A stretch of 64,000 nt of DNA from an uncultured Parabacteroides sp. (GCA_949295065.1 CASFJQ010000004.1:1-64000); one strand, 5' to 3'; shown: positions 26,336 to 35,461, numbered from the stretch's first letter. The notes: generated by a model from the sequence alone, not told the origin. Translations and numbers: made by a program.

Positions 26336-26414
26336 GTTTTTATATGTTACCAGAACATTAGTAATAGTATATCTGTTATTAATAATGTAAAAGCAAATAA
26401 GAAATCCATATATT

Positions 26415-26819
26415 ATGAATAAACTTTTATTATTGTTAGTTTTAATGCTTACTTCCTGTGCCGTAAATAATAGCAAAAAAGAGAGTGCCGAAGGGAATAT
26501 AACAGAGAATAATGTAAATTCCGAGAATAATAATGTTTCAGATAAATCAAAAGGAATAATACATTGTATGAGCGGTGTTGTTTGCATTGGTCATGAAGTT
26601 CGTTCATTCAAGCCTGATGATTCGGAAGAAGAATTTTGGATAATTGACAAAACCGGAACATTGAATCAAAAATATGATAGCATAACCGGAGGAATGAAAA
26701 ATGGAAAGCCTTTGCGTGCAACATTAAAACTGGAATATGATGGAGTGTGGGAAGATGGCTTTGCTGCTGAATATTCCGGTGTATATTTTGTTCGCGAAAT
26801 AATAAAACTTGGAGAGTAA
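26415..26819 (+). CDS. NlpE-like lipoprotein
   Basis: 134 residues. The signal ends in the lipobox MLTSC with Cys at residue 15, followed by a low-complexity Asn/Ser/Glu linker to about residue 45. The C-terminal part (ATLKLEYDGVWEDGFAAEYSGVYFVREI) looks like the OB-type domain of NlpE-family lipoproteins, although the CxxC of copper-linked NlpE is absent. It would be anchored in the outer or inner membrane. It has no close operon partner: the hydrolase gene starts 150 bases later. Functional naming is tentative. Confidence 0.65.
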   Translation: MNKLLLLLVLMLTSCAVNNSKKESAEGNITENNVNSENNNVSDKSKGIIHCMSGVVCIGHEVRSFKPDDSEEEFWIIDKTGTLNQKYDSITGGMKNGKPLRATLKLEYDGVWEDGFAAEYSGVYFVREIIKLGE

Positions 26820-26970
26820 TCAAATATTTAATTTTGGTAGTTTAATCTGTAAATCGTATACAATCCTATATATTTATTTGAAATACTTTTGCTTGAAAAG
26901 GATTGGATGAAAATGGGATTCCTTGCCTGTTGATTCTTTTCGTTATGTCATATCATTAAATAGTAAAAGT

Positions 26971-28053
26971 ATGAATTGGAAATTGCTGCTTCTTTCTGCA
27001 TTGTTTATTGCAGAAATGGCTTATCCGTCGGTAAAAGGCGGAACAATAGAAAATAATGTTTCAATAAATAATAAATTTATGGGAGAAAAATCAGATTATA
27101 CTCTTGACTGGGATAAAACATTCCCGAAGAGTGACAAGGTGACGCATTCTAAAATAAGTTTCCATAACCGTTATGGTATAACTCTTGTAGCTGATTTATA
27201 TATTCCAAAGGATTCAGAAAACCGTAAATTGCCTGCAATAGCTGTTAGTGGACCTTTTGGAGCGGTAAAAGAACAGTCTTCCGGATTATACGCGCAGACT
27301 TTAGCTGAACGTGGTTTTATCACTATCGCATTTGATCCGTCTTATACTGGCGAAAGCGGAGGTGAGCCGAGGTATGTCGCTTCTCCGGATATAAATACTG
27401 AGGATTTCTGCGCAGCTGTTGACTATCTTTCTACAAGAGATGATGTGGACAGTGACCGTATCGGAATTCTTGGAATTTGCGGTTGGGGAGGAATGGCTCT
27501 TAATGCAGCAGCAATTGATACACGAATAAAGGCTACAGTTGCTGTAACGATGTATGATATGAGCCGCGTCAACGCAAATGGCTATTTTGATTCGATGGAT
27601 GCTGATGCACGTTATGAATTGCGACGTCAGCTTAATGAACAACGAACTGAAGACTATCGCAACGGAACATATTCACTTGCCGGTGGACTTCCGGATTCAT
27701 TACCCGAAGATGCTCCTCAGTTTTTAAAAGACTATTTCGGTTATTACAAAACAGAAAGAGGATATCATAAACGCTCGCTCAATTCAAACAATGGTTGGAA
27801 CAAAACATCTTCGTTGTCGTTTATCAATATGCCTTTACTTTCTTATAGCAGCGAAATCCGCAACGCTGTTCTTATGATTCATGGCGAAAAAGCTCATTCT
27901 CGTTATTTCAGTGAGGATGCTTTTAAGAAACTTAAAGGTGACAATAAAGAGTTGATGATTATTCCTGATGCCAATCATGTAGATTTATACGACAATCTTA
28001 AAGTCATTCCTTTTGATAAGATAGAACATTTCTTTAATGAATATTTAAAGTAA
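26971..28053 (+). CDS. Secreted alpha/beta hydrolase with Cys nucleophile motif
   Basis: About 360 residues from ATG 26971, which places the signal peptide (MNWKLLLLSALFIAEMAYP) first; an earlier in-frame start at 26923 would hide it. Alpha/beta hydrolase landmarks: RYGITLVADLYIP, GFITIAFDPSYTGESGG, and the nucleophile elbow GILGICGWGG, where Cys replaces the usual Ser as in dienelactone hydrolase and YcjY-type enzymes. A late acid/His pair is suggested by IHGEKAHS and PDANHVDLYDN. The substrate is unknown. It is convergent with an S9 peptidase; terminators lie between them. Confidence 0.8.
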   Translation: MNWKLLLLSALFIAEMAYPSVKGGTIENNVSINNKFMGEKSDYTLDWDKTFPKSDKVTHSKISFHNRYGITLVADLYIPKDSENRKLPAIAVSGPFGAVKEQSSGLYAQTLAERGFITIAFDPSYTGESGGEPRYVASPDINTEDFCAAVDYLSTRDDVDSDRIGILGICGWGGMALNAAAIDTRIKATVAVTMYDMSRVNANGYFDSMDADARYELRRQLNEQRTEDYRNGTYSLAGGLPDSLPEDAPQFLKDYFGYYKTERGYHKRSLNSNNGWNKTSSLSFINMPLLSYSSEIRNAVLMIHGEKAHSRYFSEDAFKKLKGDNKELMIIPDANHVDLYDNLKVIPFDKIEHFFNEYLK

Positions 28054-28069
28054 GAAATGTCTAAAAAAC

Positions 28070-28166
28070 AGGTCCGAACCTACGTTGCCGTGGGGTCGGA
28101 CCTATTTTGATTTTATTACGGCCCCAATTGCCGATAGGTTCGGACTGCTTTGGGGTCGTAATTTTT
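28070..28166. terminator. Back-to-back terminators of opposite direction
   Basis: AGGTCCGA (28070-28077) pairs with TCGGACCT (28096-28103); on the minus strand a T-run follows, ending the S9 peptidase transcript. TTACGGCCCCA (28116-28126) pairs with TGGGGTCGTAA (28151-28161) and ATTTTTG follows on the plus strand, ending the hydrolase transcript. Confidence 0.75.
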
Positions 28167-28194
28167 GTGTGTCTAATATTTTAAATATCAGTAA

Positions 28195-30669
28195 TTATAA
28201 CTCTCTGTCGGGATACAACTCATTCCACCATTCCGGCTGTCCTTTAAGCCATTTGGCAAACCAAGCGAAGATTGTATTTTGCCATTTCACACGTTTGCTG
28301 TAGTCAAGAATATGATGATCCTGTCCGTCAACTTCAACAAGCTCCACTTCTTTACCAAGTATTTTCAGAGCGGCAAACATCTGGATACTTTCTCCAACAG
28401 GAACATTAGTATCTACATTTCCATGAAGGAGCAGGAGAGGAGTATTAATCTTATGAGCGTTAAACAGCGGACTGTGCTCTGTAAAGAACTCCGGATTGTT
28501 CCAAGGATAAGTTCCAGCATTGGCAACAGCACAATATCCGTAACCCCAATATCCTTCGCCCCAGTAACTGCTCAAAGCACTGATTCCGGCATGACTGATT
28601 GCCGCGGCAAAAATATCTGTTTTGGTTTGCAGATATTGAGTCATAAAACCACCATAACTTGCGCCGATACATCCAATCTTTGTTTTGTCTATGAAAGGAT
28701 GCTCTTTACAGAACAATTCTGTTCCGCGGATAATCTCATCGGCTGTTTTTGTTCCCCAGGCATTTACGTGTCTTGCTGAAAATTCCTGTCCATATCCTGT
28801 TGTACCGCTAGGATTCAGAATATATACTACGTATCCTTGTGCTGCATACATATGAGTTGCATAGCGTCCTTCCATTGTGCGGCTAGTCGGTGATGTTCCT
28901 CCATAATAATTCACAATAAGAGGATACTTTTTGTTCGGGTCGAAATTTGGTGGCAGATAAAATCTTCCCTGGATAGTTGTTCCGTCGGCAGATTTGAAAT
29001 TCCAGTCCTTAACTTCTCCAAGAACAACATCTTTCAGCTTAGCAGATGAAAGGTCGTCAATCATTGTAGCCTTGTCGCTCTTGATATCATAAGCATACAG
29101 GCGATTTGCATTTGACGCACTTTGTCCGTAAGTCAACATCACAGATGCATTCTCAGCCAATGCATAATGCGAAACTACATCTTCAGGAATGTTAAGACGA
29201 GTGATTTCTCCTGTTTGAGGATTACATCTGAAAATACGCACATAATCTTCATCTTCTGCCTGAAGATAAATTTGTCCGTCAGCCTTACTCCATACTGCAT
29301 TGTTTACGCTAGGATTGAAGTCTTTAGTAAGCGGGCGTGCTTCTTTAGTCGAGAGATTATATATGAAAAGCTGGCCGTCATAGCTGTTGGACATTTGTCC
29401 TTTCTTAATGTTAAGACCGATTTTTCCGAAACTTTCTCCCGAGCCGAAAACAAGAAGTTCTTTTCCATCCGGTGAGAATACTGCATGATTCAGATATTCT
29501 GCATCTTTCCAGATAGTCTCTGTCTTCATCGTCTGCAAATCAAGACAGAACAATGAACTGCGAGAGAATGGCAGCGAAGTGTAAATTCTGTCTGATGTGC
29601 CGAAGAGCAAATATCTTCCGTCACTGCTTATATCATTAATGCCTGTTGTGTGATTACCGAATGTAAGTCTCTGATACAGCCCGGTTTTTATGTCATATTT
29701 CCAAATGAAATATCTGTTTCTGAAACCAGGAATTCTGTCGGCTGGCTCAAGAACTCGGATTATTTCCTTATCTTCTTTCGGACCTTCTTCTTTCACCATA
29801 TAGAACAGTGACTTTTCGTCCGGTGAAACACTGAAAGAACCTTCAGGAATACCGCAAGCCATAACGCGTTCTTCTCCGTTTGCCGGATTTACGCATACAA
29901 GTTCGCGGCCGTCAATGCCATTACGTGTGATATAATAAAGGTTGCTTTTCGGCATCCATTGTGCATAGGCAAGTTCTTTGCTCTGCAGAATAACTTTTCC
30001 GCTGATATCTCTTAATTGTCCGTATGAATCACTTTTCCCGCTTTCATATCTGTTGGTATATGAAATCAGAGCATATTTTCCGTCGGCAGAAAGACTTGCT
30101 CCAGATACATCTTTGCCATACATTACATCAGTTAGCTCATATCTCTTTTCTTTGTCAGTTGTAGCAACAACGACAGCTTCCGAGTCTGTTTTGTAAGTAA
30201 CTTTTATTTCCGGTTTCTCAACATCTTTTGATGCTATATATTTAATCACAACTTCATATCTTCTTGGCTCAAGATTCAGCTCTGATTCTGCATTTACAAG
30301 TTTTCCGTTGATGAAAACCTGAAAACTTCCATTTCCCGAAACCTCAAGTTTACCTTTTGTGTATCGGTCACTGTTGAGATAGAACGAAAGCAAATGTAAA
30401 GCATAATCTGTTTCCGGAGTGCTGAATATAAACTTTCCGTCATTTCCGGCTTCTGAAATCTTTGAAGACTTAAGAGCTTGCTCAAAAGGAATGGAAGTTT
30501 TAAGCATTTCTTCAGCATTCAACTTTTTCCCTTGAACATTAAGACTGTCCGTCATAATCGGCGAAGCGATACTTATCGGACCGGCATGTATGAACTTTTT
30601 CACTTCCACATTCTCCGCATACAACGAGCTGCATAGAAGAAGCGACGCTAATAGATAATGTTTTTTCAT
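28195..30669 (-). CDS. S9-family serine peptidase (prolyl oligopeptidase/DPP-like)
   Basis: 824 residues. A signal peptide (first 18) is followed by an N-terminal beta-sandwich-like part, a PD40-type propeller (SPDEKSLFYMVKEEG, FSPDGKELLVFGSGES) and a C-terminal alpha/beta hydrolase. The catalytic Ser is in GASYGGFM near residue 670, Asp in HGNVDTNVPVG near 750 and His in GQDHHI near 785, a complete triad. Periplasmic, likely removing dipeptides or cleaving after proline in peptides. It is monocistronic and convergent with the alpha/beta hydrolase gene. A shorter S9 relative is encoded at 46031-48139. Confidence 0.9.
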   Translation of the reverse strand: MKKHYLLASLLLCSSLYAENVEVKKFIHAGPISIASPIMTDSLNVQGKKLNAEEMLKTSIPFEQALKSSKISEAGNDGKFIFSTPETDYALHLLSFYLNSDRYTKGKLEVSGNGSFQVFINGKLVNAESELNLEPRRYEVVIKYIASKDVEKPEIKVTYKTDSEAVVVATTDKEKRYELTDVMYGKDVSGASLSADGKYALISYTNRYESGKSDSYGQLRDISGKVILQSKELAYAQWMPKSNLYYITRNGIDGRELVCVNPANGEERVMACGIPEGSFSVSPDEKSLFYMVKEEGPKEDKEIIRVLEPADRIPGFRNRYFIWKYDIKTGLYQRLTFGNHTTGINDISSDGRYLLFGTSDRIYTSLPFSRSSLFCLDLQTMKTETIWKDAEYLNHAVFSPDGKELLVFGSGESFGKIGLNIKKGQMSNSYDGQLFIYNLSTKEARPLTKDFNPSVNNAVWSKADGQIYLQAEDEDYVRIFRCNPQTGEITRLNIPEDVVSHYALAENASVMLTYGQSASNANRLYAYDIKSDKATMIDDLSSAKLKDVVLGEVKDWNFKSADGTTIQGRFYLPPNFDPNKKYPLIVNYYGGTSPTSRTMEGRYATHMYAAQGYVVYILNPSGTTGYGQEFSARHVNAWGTKTADEIIRGTELFCKEHPFIDKTKIGCIGASYGGFMTQYLQTKTDIFAAAISHAGISALSSYWGEGYWGYGYCAVANAGTYPWNNPEFFTEHSPLFNAHKINTPLLLLHGNVDTNVPVGESIQMFAALKILGKEVELVEVDGQDHHILDYSKRVKWQNTIFAWFAKWLKGQPEWWNELYPDREL

Positions 30670-30793
30670 GATTCAATTTATTACTTATCAGAAGACAAAA
30701 ATATCAATAAATACAATTTTGACAATAAGCAAATAAGTAAAATCTATAACATAAAATAATAATTCCTTAGGAATACGATTAATAAAATTAGTG

Positions 30794-30801
30794 TATTTTT
30801 G
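30794..30801 (+). promoter_or_regulatory. -7 box of the MATE gene
   Basis: TATTTTTG fits TAnnTTTG. It lies 36 bases before ATG 30838, which rules out the further upstream start at 30799. Confidence 0.6.
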
Positions 30802-30837
30802 CGCCCGATTTTTAGCAAGACAAAAATTATAAGAAAT

Positions 30838-32190
30838 ATGGCAACTTATAGAGAAATGACATCTGGAGCAGCTTTGCCCATTATTTTTGCTTTTACATTG
30901 CCTCTTTTGTTAGGCAATTTGCTACAGCAAACTTATTCTATGATTGATGCTGCGATAGTCGGACAATATTTGGGAATAAATGCCTTGGCGTCGGTTGGAG
31001 CAAGCACTTCCGTGATTTTCCTTATTATTGGTTTTTGTAATGGCTGTTGCTGTGGTTTTGCTATTCCTGTAGCACAGAAATTCGGGGCAAGAGACTATGT
31101 TACGATGAGGCGTCTGGTGAATGTCAGTCTCCGCCTGGCAATGCTTATGTCTGTCCTTATAGCAGCTATTACGAGTTATTTCTGTTATGATATTCTGCAT
31201 TTGATGCAGACACCGGAAAATATATTCCATGATGCATATCTATATTTGTTGGTCACATTCATAGGAATACCTTGTACATTCTATTATAATTTGCTTTCAG
31301 GAATAATTCGAGCTTTGGGCGACAGCAAAACTCCTTTCTATTTCCTTTTGTTCTCCACTGTGCTTAATATTATCCTTGATTTATTCTGCATTCTCGTTCT
31401 TGGCTGGGGCGTTTTGGGTGCAGGTGTCGCAACGGTTGTTTCTCAGGGAATATCAGCACTTTTATGTTATATTTATATGATGCGGCGTTTCACAATCCTT
31501 CAAAGTTCTGCCGAAGAAAAAGTATTCGACAAAGGATTGGCTAATACATTGTTGGGAATTGGCATACCGATGGGACTTCAGTTTTCAATCACAGCCATTG
31601 GCAGCATAATGTTGCAAAGTGCCAACAATGCATTGGGCACAGCTTGTGTGGCTGCATTCACCACTGCGATGCGCATAAAAACATTCTTTATCTGCCCTTT
31701 TGAGAGTCTGGGAATTGCAATGGCAACTTTCAGCGGCCAGAATTATGGAGCAGGAAAACCTGAGCGAGTTTGGTTGGGAATAAAGGCAAGTATGCTAATG
31801 ATGCTGATATATGCAGCTTCAATGTTCTGCGTGCTTATGTTGGGTTCGGGAAAACTGGCGCTGCTATTTGTGGATTCTTCCGAAACTGAAATAATCAAGG
31901 ATACAGTTCAGTTCCTTCATATATCTTGCACATTCTTCCCGGTGTTGGGTTTGCTTTGTATATTCAGATATACAATCCAAGGTGTGGGATTCACCAAATT
32001 GGCAATGCTTTCCGGAGTTTCCGAAATGATAGCACGAACAGTGGTCAGTTTATATGCCGTTCCTGTGTTTGGCTATCTTGCCGTTTGCTATGGCGACCCG
32101 ACAGCTTGGATTGCAGCAGATTTGTTTCTGCTTCCTGCTTTCTATTTCGTTTATAAACGTATTAAAGGCACCATTCGCAGTAATCCTTGA
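30838..32190 (+). CDS. MATE-family efflux transporter
   Basis: 450 residues from ATG 30838, 12 hydrophobic segments in two homologous halves. The N-terminus MATYREMTSGAALPIIFAF and the half-repeat motif (LGNLLQQTYSMIDAAIVGQYLG, landmark near 30) are typical of the NorM/DinF group of cation-drug antiporters. GLGAVG-type helix breaks are conserved as NALASVGAS. Substrates cannot be predicted. Its last 29 bases overlap the 3' end of the convergent HAD phosphatase gene, so there is no room for a separate terminator between them. Confidence 0.9.
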   Translation: MATYREMTSGAALPIIFAFTLPLLLGNLLQQTYSMIDAAIVGQYLGINALASVGASTSVIFLIIGFCNGCCCGFAIPVAQKFGARDYVTMRRLVNVSLRLAMLMSVLIAAITSYFCYDILHLMQTPENIFHDAYLYLLVTFIGIPCTFYYNLLSGIIRALGDSKTPFYFLLFSTVLNIILDLFCILVLGWGVLGAGVATVVSQGISALLCYIYMMRRFTILQSSAEEKVFDKGLANTLLGIGIPMGLQFSITAIGSIMLQSANNALGTACVAAFTTAMRIKTFFICPFESLGIAMATFSGQNYGAGKPERVWLGIKASMLMMLIYAASMFCVLMLGSGKLALLFVDSSETEIIKDTVQFLHISCTFFPVLGLLCIFRYTIQGVGFTKLAMLSGVSEMIARTVVSLYAVPVFGYLAVCYGDPTAWIAADLFLLPAFYFVYKRIKGTIRSNP

Positions 32191-32800
32191 AGCTGAATTT
32201 CTCGAAGTTCGGGATTACTTTAAAGGCTTTGTCCGTCAATGTTTCCGCAGGATTTGTTGTGGAAAGAGCAATGACTCTCGCTCCGGCAGTATTTCCTGCC
32301 TGTATTCCGGCAAACGAATCCTCGAATACGATGCAGTCTTCCGCTTTTACGTTCAGTTTCGATGCTGCAAGCAGATAGCAGGAAGGGTCCGGTTTGCCGT
32401 GCTCGATTAAATCGGCAGTTACAACAACGTCAAACAAATCTTCAATGCCCAGTTTGCGGAATGCGCGTTTCACTTTCTCACGGTCAGAGCTTGTTACCAA
32501 AGCTGTTTTCACTCCGTTTTCTTTCAGCGACTTTACAAAGCTGATGGAACCGGGCATTTCCGGCAATTCCATTTTGCTTTCATATTCCGTCGATTCCTTT
32601 ATTACCATTTGCCTGAATTCTTCGGTTCTGTCACCAAAATATTTCTTCAGAATATTGGGCAAGGTTGTTCCTTTGATTACAGCGGCAAAATTCGGAATTC
32701 CCGTTCCATATCTTTCTCCGGCTTCGTTCCAGAAAATGTCATAAAGAGGTTCCGTGTCAACTATCACTCCGTCAAAATCAAAAAGTGCGCACTTTGTCAT
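32162..32800 (-). CDS. HAD-family phosphatase, beta-phosphoglucomutase-like
   Basis: 212 residues. Motif I DFDGVIVDTEP with nucleophile D8 and D10, motif II VTSSD near 110, motif III K in HGKPDPSCY near 145 and motif IV FEDSFAGIQAGNTAG near 165. The four-helix cap between residues 15 and 85 puts it in subclass I with beta-phosphoglucomutase, GPP and similar enzymes. The substrate is probably a sugar or small phosphate ester but cannot be read from the sequence. Its 3' end overlaps the MATE gene by 29 bases. Confidence 0.88.
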   Translation of the reverse strand: MTKCALFDFDGVIVDTEPLYDIFWNEAGERYGTGIPNFAAVIKGTTLPNILKKYFGDRTEEFRQMVIKESTEYESKMELPEMPGSISFVKSLKENGVKTALVTSSDREKVKRAFRKLGIEDLFDVVVTADLIEHGKPDPSCYLLAASKLNVKAEDCIVFEDSFAGIQAGNTAGARVIALSTTNPAETLTDKAFKVIPNFEKFSFKDYCEWCL

Positions 32801-32843
32801 TGTTCCAGTTTTAGAATTATAAAGTTTTTTGTCAGTCTCTTAA

Positions 32844-32881
32844 ATTTCAAGAAGCCATTTTCGCAGTGGCTCCATTGAAAT
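32844..32881. other. Inverted repeat upstream of the HAD gene
   Basis: AATTTCAA...GCCA and TGGC...TTGAAATT form an interrupted stem in the 362-bp gap 32801-33162. The rest of the gap is AT-rich with no gene or other clear signal. Confidence 0.35.
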
Positions 32882-33148
32882 TATATTTCTAAATCGAATG
32901 CAAATGTAGGATAAAAATATTAACCGTGAATTATATCTTTCAATTTTAGGAAGCGACTTTTCGGATTTTGATTCACTGAAATATTCAATACAGAATGCAA
33001 AAAGCCAAAGGTTTAATCGGCATGGCGAATAAAAATGAAAATTAAGATTTCAGTTTTGATGTTCTTAAAAAAGAAGAAATACGCTGCCTGAAACAAGAAA
33101 ATCTGCCATATATATTGTTTTCATTATATATATTAGCCATCACAAAAG

Positions 33149-33155
33149 AGGAGGT
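33149..33155 (+). promoter_or_regulatory. Strong Shine-Dalgarno before the Trp/His-rich gene
   Basis: GAGGAGGT lies 8 bases before ATG 33163. A full anti-SD match is rare in Bacteroidota and supports this start. Confidence 0.55.
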
Positions 33156-33162
33156 ATAAAAT

Positions 33163-33984
33163 ATGAAAAGAGGAATAATTATATCATTGATTTTTGTTTT
33201 GACAACTTGTTTTCAGGCGTTTTCGCAAATTTGGATACATTTTGAGTGGGGAAAACACGACTGCCGTGAATGTGCATGGATGAGCAGTTCCTTGCATTTG
33301 TCGCCAAGGGCACAGGTGGAATATCAAAAGATTATTCATAAATATGGAAAGAAAATAGAAAAAGAGGCTCTTAGGGATTATTATTACTGGGACCGTTCGG
33401 CTGAGAGAATATATAAGTATAGGATGGAACGCGACAGAGATTTGCAAAGATTGCTGAATCCTGCCCAGTTCAGACAGTTCTTGAGACTGTCACGGACAAA
33501 TCCCGTGCGAATTCACGACTACAGAGGCTGGTATATGAATCCTAACCATCCGGATTGGCATCCTTCATATGATTGCTACAGGTGGGAAGATTCGTATTGG
33601 GATTGCCGTTGGGATTATGTGGACGGTCATTGGCATTCTCATTTTGACATTAGTTTATGGCAGCCCCCGCACAATGCTCCGAGGCCTCCGAAACTACAGC
33701 CGCGTCCGGAAGTGCGTCCTCCGCATGATGCTCACAAACCCGGCAAGCCATTGCCTCCGGCAAACAGACCTAAGGACAAGAAGCATTACGACAGCAGGGA
33801 CGACAGGAAACCGGACCGCACGCAAGTAGGAAGCCATTCTGAAGGAGGAAGAACGGAAACTACTGTTAACGGACGTTCAAGTTATAGCAGCAGTAGCAAA
33901 AGAAATGACAAAGTGAAAACTGAAGCTCCTGCCAAAAGAAGTTCGGACAACAAGGAAAATAAGGGCCGCCGCTCTTCCAAGTAG
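33163..33984 (+). CDS. Secreted Trp/His/Tyr-rich protein of unknown function
   Basis: 273 residues with a signal peptide (to about residue 21, ending AFSQ). Residues 22-110 form a charged helical part (SPRAQVEYQKIIHKYGKKIEKE). Residues 112-160 are strikingly rich in Trp, Tyr, His and Asp (RWEDSYWDCRWDYVDGHWHS), suggesting metal or carbohydrate binding. Residues 165-273 are a disordered Pro-, then Lys/Arg/Ser-rich tail. There is one CxxC in HDCREC near 30. I know no family for it. It has its own strong ribosome site and no operon partner; rlmB follows 245 bases later with its own promoter. Confidence 0.65.
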   Translation: MKRGIIISLIFVLTTCFQAFSQIWIHFEWGKHDCRECAWMSSSLHLSPRAQVEYQKIIHKYGKKIEKEALRDYYYWDRSAERIYKYRMERDRDLQRLLNPAQFRQFLRLSRTNPVRIHDYRGWYMNPNHPDWHPSYDCYRWEDSYWDCRWDYVDGHWHSHFDISLWQPPHNAPRPPKLQPRPEVRPPHDAHKPGKPLPPANRPKDKKHYDSRDDRKPDRTQVGSHSEGGRTETTVNGRSSYSSSSKRNDKVKTEAPAKRSSDNKENKGRRSSK

Positions 33985-34006
33985 TTTCAATATCGTTTTT
34001 TTGTAG

Positions 34007-34014
34007 TATCTTTG
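34007..34014 (+). promoter_or_regulatory. -7 box of rlmB
   Basis: TATCTTTG fits TAnnTTTG. The ATG is 215 bases further on, so the leader would contain the repeats at 34028-34170. Confidence 0.6.
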
Positions 34015-34029
34015 TGTGGAAATAACTGA

Positions 34030-34170
34030 AGTTTCGCAAAATTGACAATGTTTTTTAAACACTGGGTTCATAGAGTTACAGAGGTTTTTTTAGTTGACAA
34101 GTTGACAAGACTTCAGGTAAAAAAGATATTTCTTCTTGACTACTTGACTTCTTAACTCCTTGACTCCTTT
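34030..34170 (-). repeat. Composite intergenic repeat in the rlmB leader
   Basis: It begins AAGTTTCGCAAAATTGAC (fragment of the AAGTTTC element), then AAACAC...AGTTACAGAGG (34057-34084; related to 45077-45104), then an octamer array read in reverse: GTTGACAAGTTGACAAG, spacer, and CTACTTGACTTCTTAACTCC to 34170. Confidence 0.65.
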
Positions 34171-34229
34171 AAAGCTAAGCTTTAGGAATTTAAACGAATA
34201 AAAAGATAACATCAATCTTTAATAGACAG

Positions 34230-34973
34230 ATGAAGGAAAATGAAATGATTTTTGGCATTCGTGCCGTTATTGAAGCAATACAGGCGGGAAAGGAAGTGGA
34301 TAAAATCCTTGTCAAGCGCGAATTGCAGGGAGATTTGGTTAAGGAGCTGTTTGAAGTTTTGAAAGGAACAGAGATTCCAGTTCAGAGAGTTCCGCAGGAA
34401 AGACTGGACCGTCATACACGTAAAAACCATCAAGGAGTAATAGCTTTCGTATCGGCAGTTACATACCAGAAGTTGGAAGACATCATACCTTTCGTTTATG
34501 AACAGGGAAAAGACCCATTCATTGTCCTTTTAGATGGTGTTACTGATGTCCGTAATTTCGGCGCCATTGCCAGAACTTGCGAGTGCGCAGGAGTGGATGC
34601 TATTGTTATCCCGGCAAAAGGAAGCGTAACAGTCAATGCAGATGCTGTGAAGACTTCGGCAGGAGCATTGCATGTTTTGCCAGTTTGTAAGGAAAAAAGC
34701 ATCAATCAGGCAATCCGTTTCTTGCAGCAGAGCGGAGTTAAAGTTTATGCTGCTAGCGAGAAGGCTGCGGAAAATTATACCAACATCAAATATGATGGTC
34801 CTGTTGCCATTGTTATGGGTGCGGAAGATACGGGAGTGTCGATGGATAATCTTCGCATATGCGATGCGATGGTTAAGATTCCTCAGTTTGGAACAATCGG
34901 TTCGCTTAATGTTTCGGTAGCTTCTTCAATTCTTGTTTACGAAGTGGTTCGCCAGAGAATGCTGAACAGTTAA
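34230..34973 (+). CDS. rlmB: 23S rRNA 2'-O-ribose methyltransferase (TrmH/SPOUT family)
   Basis: 247 residues. It would methylate G2251 (E. coli numbering) of 23S rRNA using S-adenosylmethionine. The N-terminal substrate-binding domain opens MIFGIRAVIEAIQAGKEVDKI. The SPOUT knot domain shows LLDGVTDVRNFGAIARTCEC near 100, VMGAEDTGVS near 200 and SLNVSVASSILVYEVVRQR at the C-terminus, the three classical TrmH motifs. Length is normal. A hairpin separates it from ridA. The specific target is inferred from family resemblance; another TrmH subfamily member is possible. Confidence 0.88.
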   Translation: MKENEMIFGIRAVIEAIQAGKEVDKILVKRELQGDLVKELFEVLKGTEIPVQRVPQERLDRHTRKNHQGVIAFVSAVTYQKLEDIIPFVYEQGKDPFIVLLDGVTDVRNFGAIARTCECAGVDAIVIPAKGSVTVNADAVKTSAGALHVLPVCKEKSINQAIRFLQQSGVKVYAASEKAAENYTNIKYDGPVAIVMGAEDTGVSMDNLRICDAMVKIPQFGTIGSLNVSVASSILVYEVVRQRMLNS

Positions 34974-34990
34974 TAGAAAGGAAAGAAATA

Positions 34991-35027
34991 CGGTTGGTTG
35001 GAATATTTTTCCCGGCCAACCGGTTTA
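34991..35027 (+). terminator. Hairpin between rlmB and ridA
   Basis: CGGTTGG and CCAACCG pair around an A/T-rich loop (arms near 34991-35002 and 35015-35022), followed by TTTATTT. Confidence 0.55.
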
Positions 35028-35057
35028 TTTATAGAAAACTCAAATTATATAAATCTT

Positions 35058-35438
35058 ATGAAAAAGATAATTGCTACTAAAAATGCTCCTGCAGCTATCG
35101 GCCCTTATAATCAGGCAGTAAAAGTTGGTAATATGTTGTTCGCTTCAGGACAGTTAGGATTGAATCCTGAAACAGGTGATTTTGCAGAAGGCGGAATCAA
35201 AGAACAGACAGAACAGGCATTCCGCAACGTAAAAGCTATCTTGGCTGAAGCAGGAATGACAATCGACAATGTGGTTAAGACAACAGTGTTCTTGGCAGAC
35301 ATGGCTGATTTCGCTGCTATGAATGAAGTTTATGCTTCACAGTTCAACGGTGATTTCCCTGCACGTTCAGCGGTTGCAGTGAAAACTTTGCCAAAGAATG
35401 GTTTGGTGGAAGTTGAAGTTATCGCTGTAAATGATTAA
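35058..35438 (+). CDS. ridA: RidA-family 2-iminobutanoate/2-iminopropanoate deaminase
   Basis: 126 residues from ATG 35058; the in-frame extension to 34998 runs through the hairpin and is not used. RidA hydrolyses reactive imines that arise from PLP enzymes such as threonine deaminase (ilvA is at 4384). Motifs: KNAPAAIGPYNQAVKVGNMLFASGQ (landmark at residues 8-32), NVKAILAEAGMTIDNVVKTT near 65, the substrate-binding Arg in FPARSAVAV near 105 and LVEVEVIAV at the end. Small cytoplasmic trimer in known members. Two hairpins follow. Confidence 0.92.
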   Translation: MKKIIATKNAPAAIGPYNQAVKVGNMLFASGQLGLNPETGDFAEGGIKEQTEQAFRNVKAILAEAGMTIDNVVKTTVFLADMADFAAMNEVYASQFNGDFPARSAVAVKTLPKNGLVEVEVIAVND

Positions 35439-35461
35439 TGATTTACATTTACTCTCAGATA

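Noticed and set aside
26222..26587. 121-residue minus-strand ORF
   Set aside because: Antisense to the NlpE-like lipoprotein gene and crossing a hairpin and terminator; no recognisable protein pattern.
30799..30840. Upstream start of the MATE gene at 30799
   Set aside because: It overlaps the -7 box at 30794-30801; ATG 30838 starts the conserved N-terminus.
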